Positions 53,482 through 62,610 of a stretch of 64,000 nt of DNA are shown piece after piece. The position numbers and the translations under genes are program-made. Source of the DNA: Halobacillus fulvus (GTDB taxonomy: Bacteria > Bacillota > Bacilli > Bacillales > Halobacillaceae); the NCBI GenBank assembly GCA_004078665.1, contig SCFO01000001.1:646377-710376 (forward strand), read 5' to 3'. Numbering within the stretch: position 1 is the first letter of the stretch; each line of letters starts with the position of its first letter. The notes beneath the pieces were generated by a model. That model was not told where the DNA came from. It made no database searches and saw only the letters and a program-made list of their open reading frames with translations.

Positions 53482-54420
53482 TTACGAATTATCTTGATGA
53501 AGGCATTCGGAAAAATCATCGGGTTCAAGCGTCATCAGAGCGGCTTTCTTCAGATTAGATCCGCAAATGATTCGCCAGGCGTGTTTTCGGATCGCTTCCT
53601 CTAAGAGATTGCGGACATACCGCGCATTGGAAAAATTTGCGCCAGGGCGCATACTCATCCGGTAAAGATGCAAATAAAGGCGTCGCTCCGTCTCTTTTGT
53701 CATACAATATTCACGGTCCTCGAGCATCACCTTTGCGATCTTCAACAATTCCACGGCTTCGTAGTTGGAAAAATCCAGTTGGATCGGAAACCGCGAAGCA
53801 AGGCCCGGATTGATCGTCAAAAAGTGATCCATTTCCTCTGGATACCCAGCTAAAATAATGATCAGCTCATCATGATGGTCCTCCATACATTTCACAATGG
53901 TATCAATCGCTTCTTTTCCGAAATCCTTCTCTCCACCTCTTGCCAGTGAATAGGCTTCATCTATAAACAGAACGCCACCAAGCGCTTTTCGTATGACATC
54001 TTTCGTCTTCTTCGCCGTGTGCCCGATGTATTCTCCAACGAGATCACTGCGGTCCACCTCTGTAAAATGACCTTTTTCAAGCACTCCGACTTCTTTGAAC
54101 AGCTCAGAGACCATCCGGGCGATCGTCGTCTTTCCCGTCCCAGGATTTCCTTTGAAAATCATATGCAACACTTGCAGATTCGACTTCAATCCCAGTTCCT
54201 GCCGCTTTTCAGACACAAGCACCTGGGCATAAATTTCTTTGATTTGCTTCTTTAAATCTTCCAGTCCGATCACTTTGGAAAAGTATTGATCGATTCGTTG
54301 AAAAGGCGCAGCCGAATGACTTTCCACCCTCTTTTCTCTACCGATGACCGATTTATTTTTCTCCTCATTCAACACAATATTGATCGTACTTTGTCTAGCC
54401 AGCTTCACTTCTGGATGCAC
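53482..54420 (-). CDS. spoVK: Stage V sporulation protein K (SpoVK), AAA+ ATPase
   Basis: 312 residues, one CbbX-like AAA+ module. Walker A in FKGNPGTGKTTIARMVSELF, Walker B in GGVLFIDEAYSLARGG, arginine finger in NPGLASRFPIQ. GTG start at 54420 after GGGAGGGAG. Made in the mother cell under SigE in B. subtilis and needed for mature cortex or coat. It is the one-module relative of the tandem AAA+ protein at 31841. Confidence 0.93.
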   Translation of the reverse strand: MHPEVKLARQSTINIVLNEEKNKSVIGREKRVESHSAAPFQRIDQYFSKVIGLEDLKKQIKEIYAQVLVSEKRQELGLKSNLQVLHMIFKGNPGTGKTTIARMVSELFKEVGVLEKGHFTEVDRSDLVGEYIGHTAKKTKDVIRKALGGVLFIDEAYSLARGGEKDFGKEAIDTIVKCMEDHHDELIIILAGYPEEMDHFLTINPGLASRFPIQLDFSNYEAVELLKIAKVMLEDREYCMTKETERRLYLHLYRMSMRPGANFSNARYVRNLLEEAIRKHAWRIICGSNLKKAALMTLEPDDFSECLHQDNS

Positions 54421-54508
54421 AGCAACTCCCTCCCCGTTTCCACATCATACGCAGAGAGGAAAAAAACTGTGACAAACGCCTAATCCACCGGAAAGATTTG
54501 CATTAAAA

Positions 54509-54535
54509 AACGAGCCCTGAAAAGACAGGCTCGTT
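54509..54535 (-). terminator. Terminator of hfq
   Basis: Minus strand AACGAGCC, TGTCTTTTCA-type loop, GGCTCGTT, T-run. Confidence 0.82.
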
Positions 54536-54557
54536 CCCTATGTAAAGGATAGAAGAA

Positions 54558-54782
54558 TTATTCTTTATCCAATGATACATTTTTCGCTGGCGAAAATGTA
54601 GAAATCGCATGCTTGAAAATCAACTGCTGCTTTCCTTCCGTTTCAAACAGCACCGTGAAGTTATCAAAAGCTTTCACAACCCCACGCAATTGGAAACCGT
54701 TCAGCAGAAAAACCGTCACCTGCATGCGTTCTTTCCTTAGTTGATTTAAATAATTGTCTTGAATGTTTACCGATTGAGCCAT
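54558..54782 (-). CDS. hfq: RNA chaperone Hfq
   Basis: 74 residues, Sm fold. Sm1 block [21 protein letters not shown], then the RNA-binding Sm2 block [11 protein letters not shown] with the KHA motif. It forms a hexamer for sRNA-mRNA pairing. Gram-positive Hfq often plays a smaller role than in enterobacteria. Follows miaA by 28 bases, as usual. Confidence 0.96.
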   Translation of the reverse strand: MAQSVNIQDNYLNQLRKERMQVTVFLLNGFQLRGVVKAFDNFTVLFETEGKQQLIFKHAISTFSPAKNVSLDKE

Positions 54783-54810
54783 GGATTTTCCTCCTTCTTT
54801 CTATCTGTAT

Positions 54811-55758
54811 TTAGTATCTTTCTAGCTGGTCGTCCATCATTCCTGCTAAATCTGACAAAATTGTTGCAAATTTCTCTTCATAATCGTTTTCCCGGACGGG
54901 ATACCAGCTGACCTCCAATTTATTCCTGAAATACGTGTACTGGCGCTTTGCATACCTTCTGGAGTTACGCTTCAACAATTCAATCGCCCGCTCCAGATCA
55001 TACTGCCCTTTAAAATACGGGACAAACTCTTTGTAGCCAATCGCTTTCATGGACTGCGCATCTTCAAGCCCACGCTCATAAAGCTGGCGGACTTCTTCCA
55101 ACAAGCCTTCCACAATCATTTGATCGACTCGTCGATTGATTCTTTCATACAATTCTTCCCGGTCCATTTCAAGCCCGATCAATATCGGTTGAAACGGAGA
55201 AGAAGGATGCTGCTCCTCTTTGTAGTTACTCAAGCCTTTTCCGGTCGTCTCATAAACCTCAAGAGCCCTCAGCACCCTCCGAACATTATTCGGATGAATC
55301 TTTTCAGCTTGTTTCGGATCCGCTTCTAGGAGTTTTCTATACATCTCTTCATTCCCGTATTTCTCAAGCTCCGCTTCTAAACGACGGATCACCCGTTCAT
55401 CTTTCTTCTCTTTTGAAAAATTAAAATCGTAAAGCGTAGCTTGTATGTACAATCCGGTTCCCCCGACGAGAACAGGAAGCTTTCCCCTCGCTGAAATGTC
55501 ATAGATTAACGCTTGGACTTTTCGCTGAAATTCCGCTACTGAAAATTCTTCTTCCGGATTTTTAATGTCAATCATATGGTGAGGAATCCCACAAGTTTCT
55601 TCCGGCGTCACTTTCGCTGTTCCGATATCCATCGTCCGGTAAATTTGCATCGAATCCCCACTAATGACCTCTCCATTAAACCGCCTTGCGATTTCGACAC
55701 CAAGCTTGGATTTACCTACCGCAGTCGGACCTACAACAGATACGACGAATGGCTTCAT
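54811..55758 (-). CDS. miaA: tRNA dimethylallyltransferase MiaA
   Basis: 315 residues. Start taken at ATG 55758, 7 bases after GGAGG; ATGs at 55761 and 55764 are in frame but too close to it. P-loop GPTAVGKSKLGVEIA, substrate loop SGDSMQIYRTMDIGTAK, VGGTGLYIQATLYDF, and KRNSRRYAKRQYTYFRN for tRNA. It adds dimethylallyl to A37; MiaB (at 62611) then adds methylthio. Confidence 0.95.
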   Translation of the reverse strand: MKPFVVSVVGPTAVGKSKLGVEIARRFNGEVISGDSMQIYRTMDIGTAKVTPEETCGIPHHMIDIKNPEEEFSVAEFQRKVQALIYDISARGKLPVLVGGTGLYIQATLYDFNFSKEKKDERVIRRLEAELEKYGNEEMYRKLLEADPKQAEKIHPNNVRRVLRALEVYETTGKGLSNYKEEQHPSSPFQPILIGLEMDREELYERINRRVDQMIVEGLLEEVRQLYERGLEDAQSMKAIGYKEFVPYFKGQYDLERAIELLKRNSRRYAKRQYTYFRNKLEVSWYPVRENDYEEKFATILSDLAGMMDDQLERY

Positions 55759-55823
55759 CATCATCCCTCCTTCACGCTCTCTATTATACATGAATCCCGC
55801 TGTAATCATACCCGAGAGCCTAA

Positions 55824-55911
55824 ACTAACGAAATCCGTTATCGCTACTAACGGTTTACGTTAGTTAAATTCAAAATATCCGTTAGTTATACTATCGAGTT
55901 TCGTTAGTCTA
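55824..55911. repeat. Four tandem 22-base operator repeats upstream of the XRE gene
   Basis: CGTTA(G/T) half-sites begin at 55836, 55858, 55880 and 55902, exactly 22 bases apart. The inverse half-site ACTAACG occurs at 55824 and 55846, degenerate in the other two units (ATTCAAA, ACTATCG). Each unit is thus a dyad ACTAACG-N5-CGTTAGT or its decay. Two DNA turns separate the units, so proteins would line up on one face. Probably the binding region of the XRE protein. Confidence 0.85.
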
Positions 55912-55920
55912 TGCTATAAT
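55912..55920 (+). promoter_or_regulatory. Extended -10 promoter of the XRE gene
   Basis: TGCTATAAT (TG-N-TATAAT) with no good -35; the last operator unit covers the -35 position. Confidence 0.65.
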
Positions 55921-55991
55921 GGTTGAAACGCATACATTTGATACGATTTTGAGACAAAGATACCTGGCAAATGAAAAGGAGGTCCTTGAAA

Positions 55992-56351
55992 GTGATCCAC
56001 GAAAGAATTCGTTCGTTGAGAAAAGAACGGCATCTTACTCAAACGATGCTCGCTGAAAAGGTCGGTGTGTCTGCACAGGTGGTTTCGAATTGGGAAAGAA
56101 ATTACACCTCTCCTGATTTACATGATTTAACGAAGATTGCCAACGCCCTTCATACAACAGCTGACTATTTGCTCGGGTTGAGCGATCAGATGGAAGATGA
56201 AATGCGAGAAATCAAACAGCTGCTTGAAACGAAAGGATACGACAAACCCATTTTCTTTGATAAAAAAGCGTGGTTTGGAATTCAGGCGGAAGAGATCAAA
56301 CAAATTGATAACTACTTTAAATTCCTGCTCCAGCAGAAACATATATCGTAG
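55992..56351 (+). CDS. XRE-family transcriptional regulator
   Basis: About 119 residues. I place the start at GTG 55992 (or TTG 55986), since AAAGGAGG at 55975-55982 lies inside a longer frame from 55971. XRE helix-turn-helix: RIRSLRKERHLTQTMLAEKVGVSAQVVSNWERN, then a helical C-terminal region (DQMEDEMREIKQLLE, WFGIQAEEIKQIDNYFKFLL) for dimerisation. Its own upstream region carries four 22-base dyads, so auto-control is likely. No neighbouring target gene is obvious; it stands between divergent miaA and mutL. Confidence 0.88.
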   Translation: MIHERIRSLRKERHLTQTMLAEKVGVSAQVVSNWERNYTSPDLHDLTKIANALHTTADYLLGLSDQMEDEMREIKQLLETKGYDKPIFFDKKAWFGIQAEEIKQIDNYFKFLLQQKHIS

Positions 56352-56377
56352 CACCCTCCCCTATCCGGAGAAAAAAG

Positions 56378-56431
56378 AAAAGCTGAATCAAGTTAACGGA
56401 CATCACATTATGTCAACTTGATTCAGCTTTT
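56378..56431 (+). terminator. Strong terminator of the XRE gene
   Basis: AAAAGCTGAATCAAGTT / AACTTGATTCAGCTTTT, 17-base stem, with a further GACAT/ATGTC pairing in the loop. Confidence 0.85.
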
Positions 56432-56578
56432 CTTTGTCTACATAGAACAACCCAGGGATACTTGGCTTCTAGATTGAAACGAAACATTTAAGGGTACATC
56501 ATCAACAAGGAATAGAAGGAGTACGTTAGAAAAAGGAATTTTACGCTTCTTGTCGAAACGGTATACATTGAGGAGGGA

Positions 56579-56779
56579 GTGGACGAATTGGATGCTAAAG
56601 AACGACGGACTGGACAAAAGGCCGTTTTTTCATGCCCCCACTGCAGCAAGCCCGTCGAAGTGACGGCTTATGACCTTTTAAAAAAAGAGGAGGCGATCAC
56701 CTGCCCTCACTGCCAGTCATCCATTTATCTCGAACATTCAGAAGCGCTACACAAGCTAAAAAATCAATGGGAAAAGTAA
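56579..56779 (+). CDS. Small zinc-ribbon protein
   Basis: 66 residues (GTG 56579) or 63 (TTG 56588, better spaced from GAGGAGG). Two CPHC knuckles (SCPHCSKPVEV and TCPHCQSSIYL, 19 and 42 in the long form) form one zinc-binding ribbon; the rest is charged. No partner domain. Probable adaptor for nucleic acid or protein; role unknown. Shares a terminator with mutL. Confidence 0.78.
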   Translation: MDELDAKERRTGQKAVFSCPHCSKPVEVTAYDLLKKEEAITCPHCQSSIYLEHSEALHKLKNQWEK

Positions 56780-56809
56780 AACCGCCTGGACAGTAGACCA
56801 GGCGGTTTT
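56778..56809. terminator. Bidirectional terminator between the zinc-ribbon gene and mutL
   Basis: AAAACCGCCTGG, 8-base loop, CCAGGCGGTTTT. Confidence 0.88.
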
Positions 56810-56828
56810 GTCATGTGTGATCATTCTA

Positions 56829-58685
56829 TTACATGACGCGCTTAAACATCTTTTCCATTTCATACTCGGAAAAAAAGACAATAATCGGACGACCATGCGG
56901 ACACGTGAAAGGATCTGTAGATTTACGAAGGTCTTCGAGTAGCTGAAACATATCCGATTGATTCAAATAATGATTCGCTTTGATCGACCGCTTACAGGAC
57001 ATAAGAATCGCAGCTTCTTCCCTGAGTTTCAAAATATCGATTCGTTCCGCTTCATTCAGCTGTTCGACCATCTCCTGAATGACCTCTTCCTCGAACCCCT
57101 TAGGGAACCACTGCGGATGGCTCCGGATAATAAATGTGTTATCACCGAACGGTTCGAAAAATAACCCCACCTTTTCAAGGTCTTCTTGGTATTCTTCCAC
57201 CTTCAACGCTTCCTGTCTCGAAAAATCAAACGTCATCGGAACAAGCAGCTCTTGAACCTCATGATCAACCTCCGCTAGCTGATCACGGAAAAATTCATAC
57301 TTGATTCGCTCCTGAGCCGCATGTTGATCGACAATATACATCCCTTCTTCATTTTGAGCAAGAATATACGTGCCGTGGAGCTGCCCAATCGGGTACATCG
57401 TCGGTACACGTGTGACTGCTTTCGGAGAGGCATCTACTTTTTCATCGGTGCTGTCTAGTTGTTTTTCCTCTACTTTTACAGAATGCTCCATGTCTTTCAG
57501 TACGTCATCTTGTTCATTTTCAAAAAGGGCATTCCCTTCTTCAACGTCGCGTTTTTCATGTTGAACGAGATGATCGAGAGTTTCCGCCCTTTTCTGATGG
57601 GCTTCTTCTTTATGGGACTGATATAAATCGAAGCTTTCCTGAACGGACTCGTCCTTCCTTTTCGGTTTCGGTTTGGACTGTTCGACATTCGGAATCAACG
57701 TCTGCTTCCTGAATACCCCTTTGATCGTGTCCACTACGAGATCATACAGTTCCTTTTCTTTACTGAAGCGGACCTCCAGTTTTGATGGATGCACGTTGAC
57801 ATCGACGAGAATCGGATCCATCTCGATGTCGAGGACGACGATCGGACTTTTCCCGATCGGAAGCAACGTATGATAGCCTTCCAAAATCGCTTTATTCAAC
57901 GGAAGGTTTCGAATGTACCTTCCGTTGATCATCGTCGACATATAATTCCGGGAAGCTCTGTACACTTCTGGCTTCGCGATGTATCCCTTGATTTTGAAAT
58001 CAGGATTTTCCGCCTCCACGGGCACCATTTTACGTGCCACATTCGTGCCGTAAATTTTCGCCACTACCTGAAGCAGATCTCCACGACCATTGGTTTGGAA
58101 AATGTTCTTTTCGTTATGGGTACACGTGAACTTCACTTCAGGATGAGCGAGCGCCATCCGGTTCAAAACGTCCGTAATGTGACCGAGTTCGGTATGGATC
58201 GTTTTCATATATTTCAAGCGCGCCGGCGTGTTGAAAAACAATTCATCCACAATGATGTCTGTTCCTTGCCGAGCATCACTTTTCGTCTTTTGGAGCAGTT
58301 TACCGCCCTCGAGTTCGATTTTCGTGCCGGCTTTATCGCCTGTAGAGGTTTGCATACTCATCCGGCTGACCGCGGCAATACTCGCGAGCGCTTCCCCGCG
58401 AAATCCTAATGTTCGGACGTGGAACAAATCATTTTCATCCCTGATCTTGCTGGTCGCATGGCGATAGAACGCTCGTTCGCAGTCTTCTTCATCCATGCCA
58501 GATCCGTTATCTGTAATCCGGATCCGCTGGAGGCCTGCTTCCATAAGGTCTACGGAAATCCATGTCGAGCCGGCATCTAAACTGTTTTCAACAAGCTCTT
58601 TGACGACAGAGGCCGGGCGCTCCACCACTTCGCCAGCTGCTATTTTGTTTGATAAGTGATCGGGCATCAGGCGGATTCGCGCCAT
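56829..58685 (-). CDS. mutL: DNA mismatch repair protein MutL
   Basis: 618 residues. GHKL ATPase: [39 protein letters not shown]. Linker at about 340-420 is acidic. C-terminal endonuclease/dimer region: [12 protein letters not shown] carries the metal motif close to the DQHA(x)2E(x)4E form, and CPHGRPI near the end is the usual zinc cysteine motif. It nicks the new strand when MutS finds a mismatch. 15 bases after mutS. Confidence 0.95.
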   Translation of the reverse strand: MARIRLMPDHLSNKIAAGEVVERPASVVKELVENSLDAGSTWISVDLMEAGLQRIRITDNGSGMDEEDCERAFYRHATSKIRDENDLFHVRTLGFRGEALASIAAVSRMSMQTSTGDKAGTKIELEGGKLLQKTKSDARQGTDIIVDELFFNTPARLKYMKTIHTELGHITDVLNRMALAHPEVKFTCTHNEKNIFQTNGRGDLLQVVAKIYGTNVARKMVPVEAENPDFKIKGYIAKPEVYRASRNYMSTMINGRYIRNLPLNKAILEGYHTLLPIGKSPIVVLDIEMDPILVDVNVHPSKLEVRFSKEKELYDLVVDTIKGVFRKQTLIPNVEQSKPKPKRKDESVQESFDLYQSHKEEAHQKRAETLDHLVQHEKRDVEEGNALFENEQDDVLKDMEHSVKVEEKQLDSTDEKVDASPKAVTRVPTMYPIGQLHGTYILAQNEEGMYIVDQHAAQERIKYEFFRDQLAEVDHEVQELLVPMTFDFSRQEALKVEEYQEDLEKVGLFFEPFGDNTFIIRSHPQWFPKGFEEEVIQEMVEQLNEAERIDILKLREEAAILMSCKRSIKANHYLNQSDMFQLLEDLRKSTDPFTCPHGRPIIVFFSEYEMEKMFKRVM

Positions 58686-58700
58686 AGGTATACCTCCTTT

Positions 58701-61271
58701 TTATGATTTCAATCGCTTTTGCAGTTGATACAGTTCATTCATCGCATCCATCGGCGTCATTTCGAGCAGGTTCAAGTTCTCCACATACGATTCAATCGAT
58801 GAACGCTTCTTCTTTCCCTGTACAGGTTTCTTTTCTTCAACAAACAGGCTAAGTTGCTCTTCGGCTGCAGCTGCAGCGGCTTCTTTATCCGATGACGCGT
58901 TCTCTAAATGATCAAGCAAAGCCGTCGCCCGCTCGATTAAAGAGTCCGGGAGCTCTGCCAGTTTCGCAACGTGAATGCCGTAGCTTTCATCAGCCGGACC
59001 GTCTTTAATTTGGTGTAGAAATACGACATTTCCTTCGTATTCCTCTGCGCGTACGTGGACATTCTTCAGGCGTTTCAGCTGATCTTCAAGGGCTGTCAAT
59101 TCATGATAGTGCGTCGAGAACAGTGTTTTCGCCTGGATGTTTTCATGAATATATTCGACAATCGCCTGGGCGAGCGCCATTCCGTCATACGTACTCGTCC
59201 CACGGCCTATTTCATCAAGCAAAATCATACTGTTTTCCGTCGCGTTTGTAAGTGCATGATTCGCTTCTAGCATTTCGACCATGAAGGTACTTTGACCAGC
59301 GACAAGATCATCCGCGGCTCCGATTCTTGTAAAGATCTGATCAAAGATCGGAAGAGACGCCGATTCCGCTGGAACAAAGCTGCCCATTTGACCGAGGATC
59401 GCCGTCAACGCGAGCTGTCTCATATACGTACTTTTACCGGACATGTTCGGTCCCGTGATTAAGAGGACATCTGTTTCCTCATTCATATAAATATCATTCG
59501 GAACAAATGTTTCGTCTTTCAGCATTTTCTCCACGACTGGGTGACGCCCCCCTTGAATATCGACCGTTCGTTCCATTACGTAGGCAGGTCTTGCATAATC
59601 ATTGGTTTCCGCTACTTGAGCAAAGCTCTGAAGCACATCGATGCGGCTGATTTGATCCGCCAAATGCTGCAAGTTTGGTACGAACGCCTTCACACGCTCG
59701 CGTATCTCAAGAAACAGCTCGTATTCAAGATCAACACTCTTCTCCTGCGCTTCTAGAATAATCGTTTCTTTTTCTTTCAGCTCCGGAGTGATGAAGCGCT
59801 CTGCATTTGTTAGCGTTTGTTTGCGATCATAATTCCCTTCCGGCAGGTGGCGAAGGTTTGCTTTCGTCACTTCGATGTAATAACCGAATACACGGTTATA
59901 CCCGATCTTCAGCGATTTGATCCCTGTCTTTTGTCGTTCCTTTTGTTCGAGTTCAGCGATCCACTGTTTACCGTTTCTGGATGCATCCCGGTACTCATCG
60001 AGCTGTGGGTGGAAATCATCACGGATCAATCCGCCTTCTTTGATCGTAATCGGCGGATTCTCAGCAATGCTTTCCTCTAGTAACGCTCTCAGCTCCTCAA
60101 GCGGGTCAATGGTTTCATAGAGTGATTGAATTGAAGGGTTGTCAAACTGCCCGAGCGTCGATAAAATACTCGGGATTTGTGATAGTGAATTTTTTAATTG
60201 AATTAAATCGCGGGCATTGACGTTCCCGTAGGCGACGCGGCCAGCAAGACGTTCTAAATCGTAGACCGATTTCAGCTGATCTCTCAACGATTCCCGTTCG
60301 AAAAACTGATTAAGGAATCCTTCTACCTGTTCGTGGCGCTGTTCGATCGCTTCTTTAGATAAAAGCGGACGCTCCATCCATTTTTTCAGCATTCTGGCCC
60401 CCATGGAGGTGATCGTCTGATCCACTATCGAGAGGAGACTTCCCGCTTTCCCCTTTTTCATAATCGTCTCGACAAGTTCCAGGTTACGCTTCGAATACAT
60501 ATCCAGCGACATGTACTGCTTCAACTCGATCACCTTCACCGGCTGCAAATGGTCGAGTGAACGTCTTTGCGTATGCTGAATATATTGTAGCAACCGGCCG
60601 AACCCCGTTAACAGTTTCTCTTGATGAACGTCATCCACAAGAGGCTCGAATTCGTCCGCAATCGTAGTGTCATCCTGATAAGATACGGTGTAGTTCATCC
60701 TCTCTCTCAGTCTCTCTTTGTATTCTTCACGGAAATCACTGGAGACGACCACTTCTTTGACCGGGCGACTATAAAGTTCGCTCACCGCAGCATCGAACCC
60801 GCCGGTAACGAGCGCGACACTGTTTTCCCCTGTCGTCAGATCGTTGTAGCTGACCGTGAACGTCCCATCTTCAAATTCACTGAGAGAAGCAAGGAAATTG
60901 TTCTCTTTATCATCGAGCATGCTGCCTTCCATGACCGTCCCCGGGGTGATCAGCTGCACAACTTCCCGTTTGACGACACCTTTTGTCGCCTTCGGATCTT
61001 CCACCTGTTCACAAATCGCAACCTTGTATCCTTTTTCCACGAGCTGCTTTATGTAGTTTTCCGCCGAATGGTAAGGAACACCGCACATCGGAATCCGTTC
61101 TTCCGCTCCCCCATCACGGCTTGTCAACGTAATTTCGAGTTCCTTGGACGCCTTCAAAGCATCCTCAAAGAACATTTCATAAAAATCTCCGAGCCGGAAA
61201 AAGAGAAAAGCGTCTTTCTGTTCGGCTTTAATTTTCAAATATTGCTGCATCATGGGTGTATATTTTGCCAT
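58701..61271 (-). CDS. mutS: DNA mismatch repair protein MutS
   Basis: 856 residues. Mismatch-contact motif FYEMF (Phe-x-Glu) in [15 protein letters not shown]; Walker [15 protein letters not shown], Walker [26 protein letters not shown] poly-Ala stretch and acid tail follow ([16 protein letters not shown]). It recognises mismatches as a dimer and recruits MutL. Next upstream is cotE, separated by a terminator, as in B. subtilis. Confidence 0.97.
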   Translation of the reverse strand: MAKYTPMMQQYLKIKAEQKDAFLFFRLGDFYEMFFEDALKASKELEITLTSRDGGAEERIPMCGVPYHSAENYIKQLVEKGYKVAICEQVEDPKATKGVVKREVVQLITPGTVMEGSMLDDKENNFLASLSEFEDGTFTVSYNDLTTGENSVALVTGGFDAAVSELYSRPVKEVVVSSDFREEYKERLRERMNYTVSYQDDTTIADEFEPLVDDVHQEKLLTGFGRLLQYIQHTQRRSLDHLQPVKVIELKQYMSLDMYSKRNLELVETIMKKGKAGSLLSIVDQTITSMGARMLKKWMERPLLSKEAIEQRHEQVEGFLNQFFERESLRDQLKSVYDLERLAGRVAYGNVNARDLIQLKNSLSQIPSILSTLGQFDNPSIQSLYETIDPLEELRALLEESIAENPPITIKEGGLIRDDFHPQLDEYRDASRNGKQWIAELEQKERQKTGIKSLKIGYNRVFGYYIEVTKANLRHLPEGNYDRKQTLTNAERFITPELKEKETIILEAQEKSVDLEYELFLEIRERVKAFVPNLQHLADQISRIDVLQSFAQVAETNDYARPAYVMERTVDIQGGRHPVVEKMLKDETFVPNDIYMNEETDVLLITGPNMSGKSTYMRQLALTAILGQMGSFVPAESASLPIFDQIFTRIGAADDLVAGQSTFMVEMLEANHALTNATENSMILLDEIGRGTSTYDGMALAQAIVEYIHENIQAKTLFSTHYHELTALEDQLKRLKNVHVRAEEYEGNVVFLHQIKDGPADESYGIHVAKLAELPDSLIERATALLDHLENASSDKEAAAAAAEEQLSLFVEEKKPVQGKKKRSSIESYVENLNLLEMTPMDAMNELYQLQKRLKS

Positions 61272-61334
61272 AAGGTCAATCCTCCAAAACGTACTGTATT
61301 CAATAGCTCAATTATAGCACAGAAATCAAGACCT

Positions 61335-61373
61335 AAAAAAAGAAGCCCTCCCATTTCCGGGAGATGCTTCTTA
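61335..61373 (-). terminator. Terminator of cotE
   Basis: Minus strand AAGAAGCATCTCCC, loop, GGGAGGGCTTCTT, T-run; one bulge pair. Confidence 0.82.
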
Positions 61374-61415
61374 TCCTTTATCATGAAACGCCCTTTCAGC
61401 CGTTTGGATATTAGG

Positions 61416-61988
61416 TCAATCGTGCGAATCGTTACGACTACTGGATGATGGCAAAAAGTCCGTTTCGATAGTGGAAAAATCATCAGAAGATAAATCATAT
61501 TCATAGTCTTCCTCTTTGTCACAGCCATGAGGATCGACTTTCACACAAAGCTTCGTCTCACCAATGACGTCGACGATAAATTCTCTTTCCACTTCGACGA
61601 CAATTTTATGACCATTGCCTGCAATTTTCGCTTCGAGACAGTTCGGATGCTGAACGACTTTTGCAATGACTTCGACATCATCATGGATGCAATTGTCGTC
61701 TTTAATGGCGAGCTTCACCGTATCGCAATAATTGACGCGCTCGGTGACAACCTCGGTTTTCGTGTTGTCATTATAAGAATACCAAACGTTCGCATCGTAG
61801 CTTCCTGTGATCTCGACGTGGTCTCCTTTTTTCTTGGCGTTGTAGATGTGATTGATGACCCAGCACCCAAGAATGCTTGTCGGGCGGTGAGTAGGACTGA
61901 TGGTGTGGGTTGATTCAGTGAATTTTTTTCCTTTTCCAATGACAGCTTTCGTAATGATTTCCCTGTAATCACGTTCAAGAAATGACAT
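61416..61988 (-). CDS. cotE: Outer spore coat protein CotE
   Basis: 190 residues, start ATG 61988 after [70 protein letters not shown] and the acidic tail are the CotE pattern. It builds the scaffold on which the outer coat forms, and is made in the mother cell (SigE, SigK). Two extra cysteines (CWV, NYCD) in this copy compared with the sequence I know from B. subtilis. Confidence 0.93.
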   Translation of the reverse strand: MSFLERDYREIITKAVIGKGKKFTESTHTISPTHRPTSILGCWVINHIYNAKKKGDHVEITGSYDANVWYSYNDNTKTEVVTERVNYCDTVKLAIKDDNCIHDDVEVIAKVVQHPNCLEAKIAGNGHKIVVEVEREFIVDVIGETKLCVKVDPHGCDKEEDYEYDLSSDDFSTIETDFLPSSSSRNDSHD

Positions 61989-62109
61989 AAGTACACTCCT
62001 CCTTATTCTACCACCCATCCTATGCAGGGCTGGGCGAATGGTGACTGAAACAACATGGACGAAAGGACGTGTTTACTTCATTCTATGCAGGAGCCCATGA
62101 AATTGTACG

Positions 62110-62147
62110 AAAAAAATCCGCCAAGAGAACGGAATCTCCCGACGGAT
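62110..62147 (-). terminator. Terminator of ricA
   Basis: Minus strand ATCCGTCGGGAGA, loop, TCTCTTGGCGGAT, six T; some mismatches. Confidence 0.7.
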
Positions 62148-62187
62148 GAGTGATACAGGCGTATACACGCGTTATTTTTTTGAAAAA

Positions 62188-62610
62188 TTAATGGCTGCAG
62201 CCTGTGTTTTCTTTAGAACCGGTTTCTCCTTTTAGTACATCTCCACCGGTTGAACGGATCACTTCATTGGTTACTTCACGTGATATCGTGCTAGACACCA
62301 TCTGTAGAATGTCGTTGATGACGACTTGAGTCTCTTTGAATTCGGCGACAACAGGAATTTCATCGAGCTCACTTTGAAGACGATCCAGCTCCTGTTCTAC
62401 CTTCTCAAGCGCTGTTCCTTTGCCATAAGCCTGCAGGTTGACCGCTTGTTTTTGTAGAGCTTTGATTTTCTTGATATGGGCTTGGACTTTAAGGTTTTCG
62501 TTCAATTTCGCTTCAAGCTGTTTAAAACGATCGATTTCCTCGATGTCCGCCATCATTTTCCCTAATTCATGAGCAGCATCTACGACTTGTTTACGTGTAT
62601 ATTGTGCCAT
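62188..62610 (-). CDS. ricA: RicA/YmcA, regulator of RNase Y and biofilm/competence
   Basis: 140 residues, helical DUF964/YlbF-YmcA family. LGKMMADIEEIDRFKQLEAKL and KALQKQAVNLQAYGKGTALEK are the family core; the C-terminal NTGCSH has a Cys that in B. subtilis takes part in the iron-sulfur-binding RicA-RicF-RicT complex. It adjusts RNase Y cutting. The ATG follows the miaB stop at once. Confidence 0.92.
   Translation of the reverse strand: MAQYTRKQVVDAAHELGKMMADIEEIDRFKQLEAKLNENLKVQAHIKKIKALQKQAVNLQAYGKGTALEKVEQELDRLQSELDEIPVVAEFKETQVVINDILQMVSSTISREVTNEVIRSTGGDVLKGETGSKENTGCSH

Noticed and set aside
60621-61448. 275-codon plus-strand frame opposite mutS
   Set aside because: Shadow of the highly conserved mutS gene, no ribosome site or family pattern.
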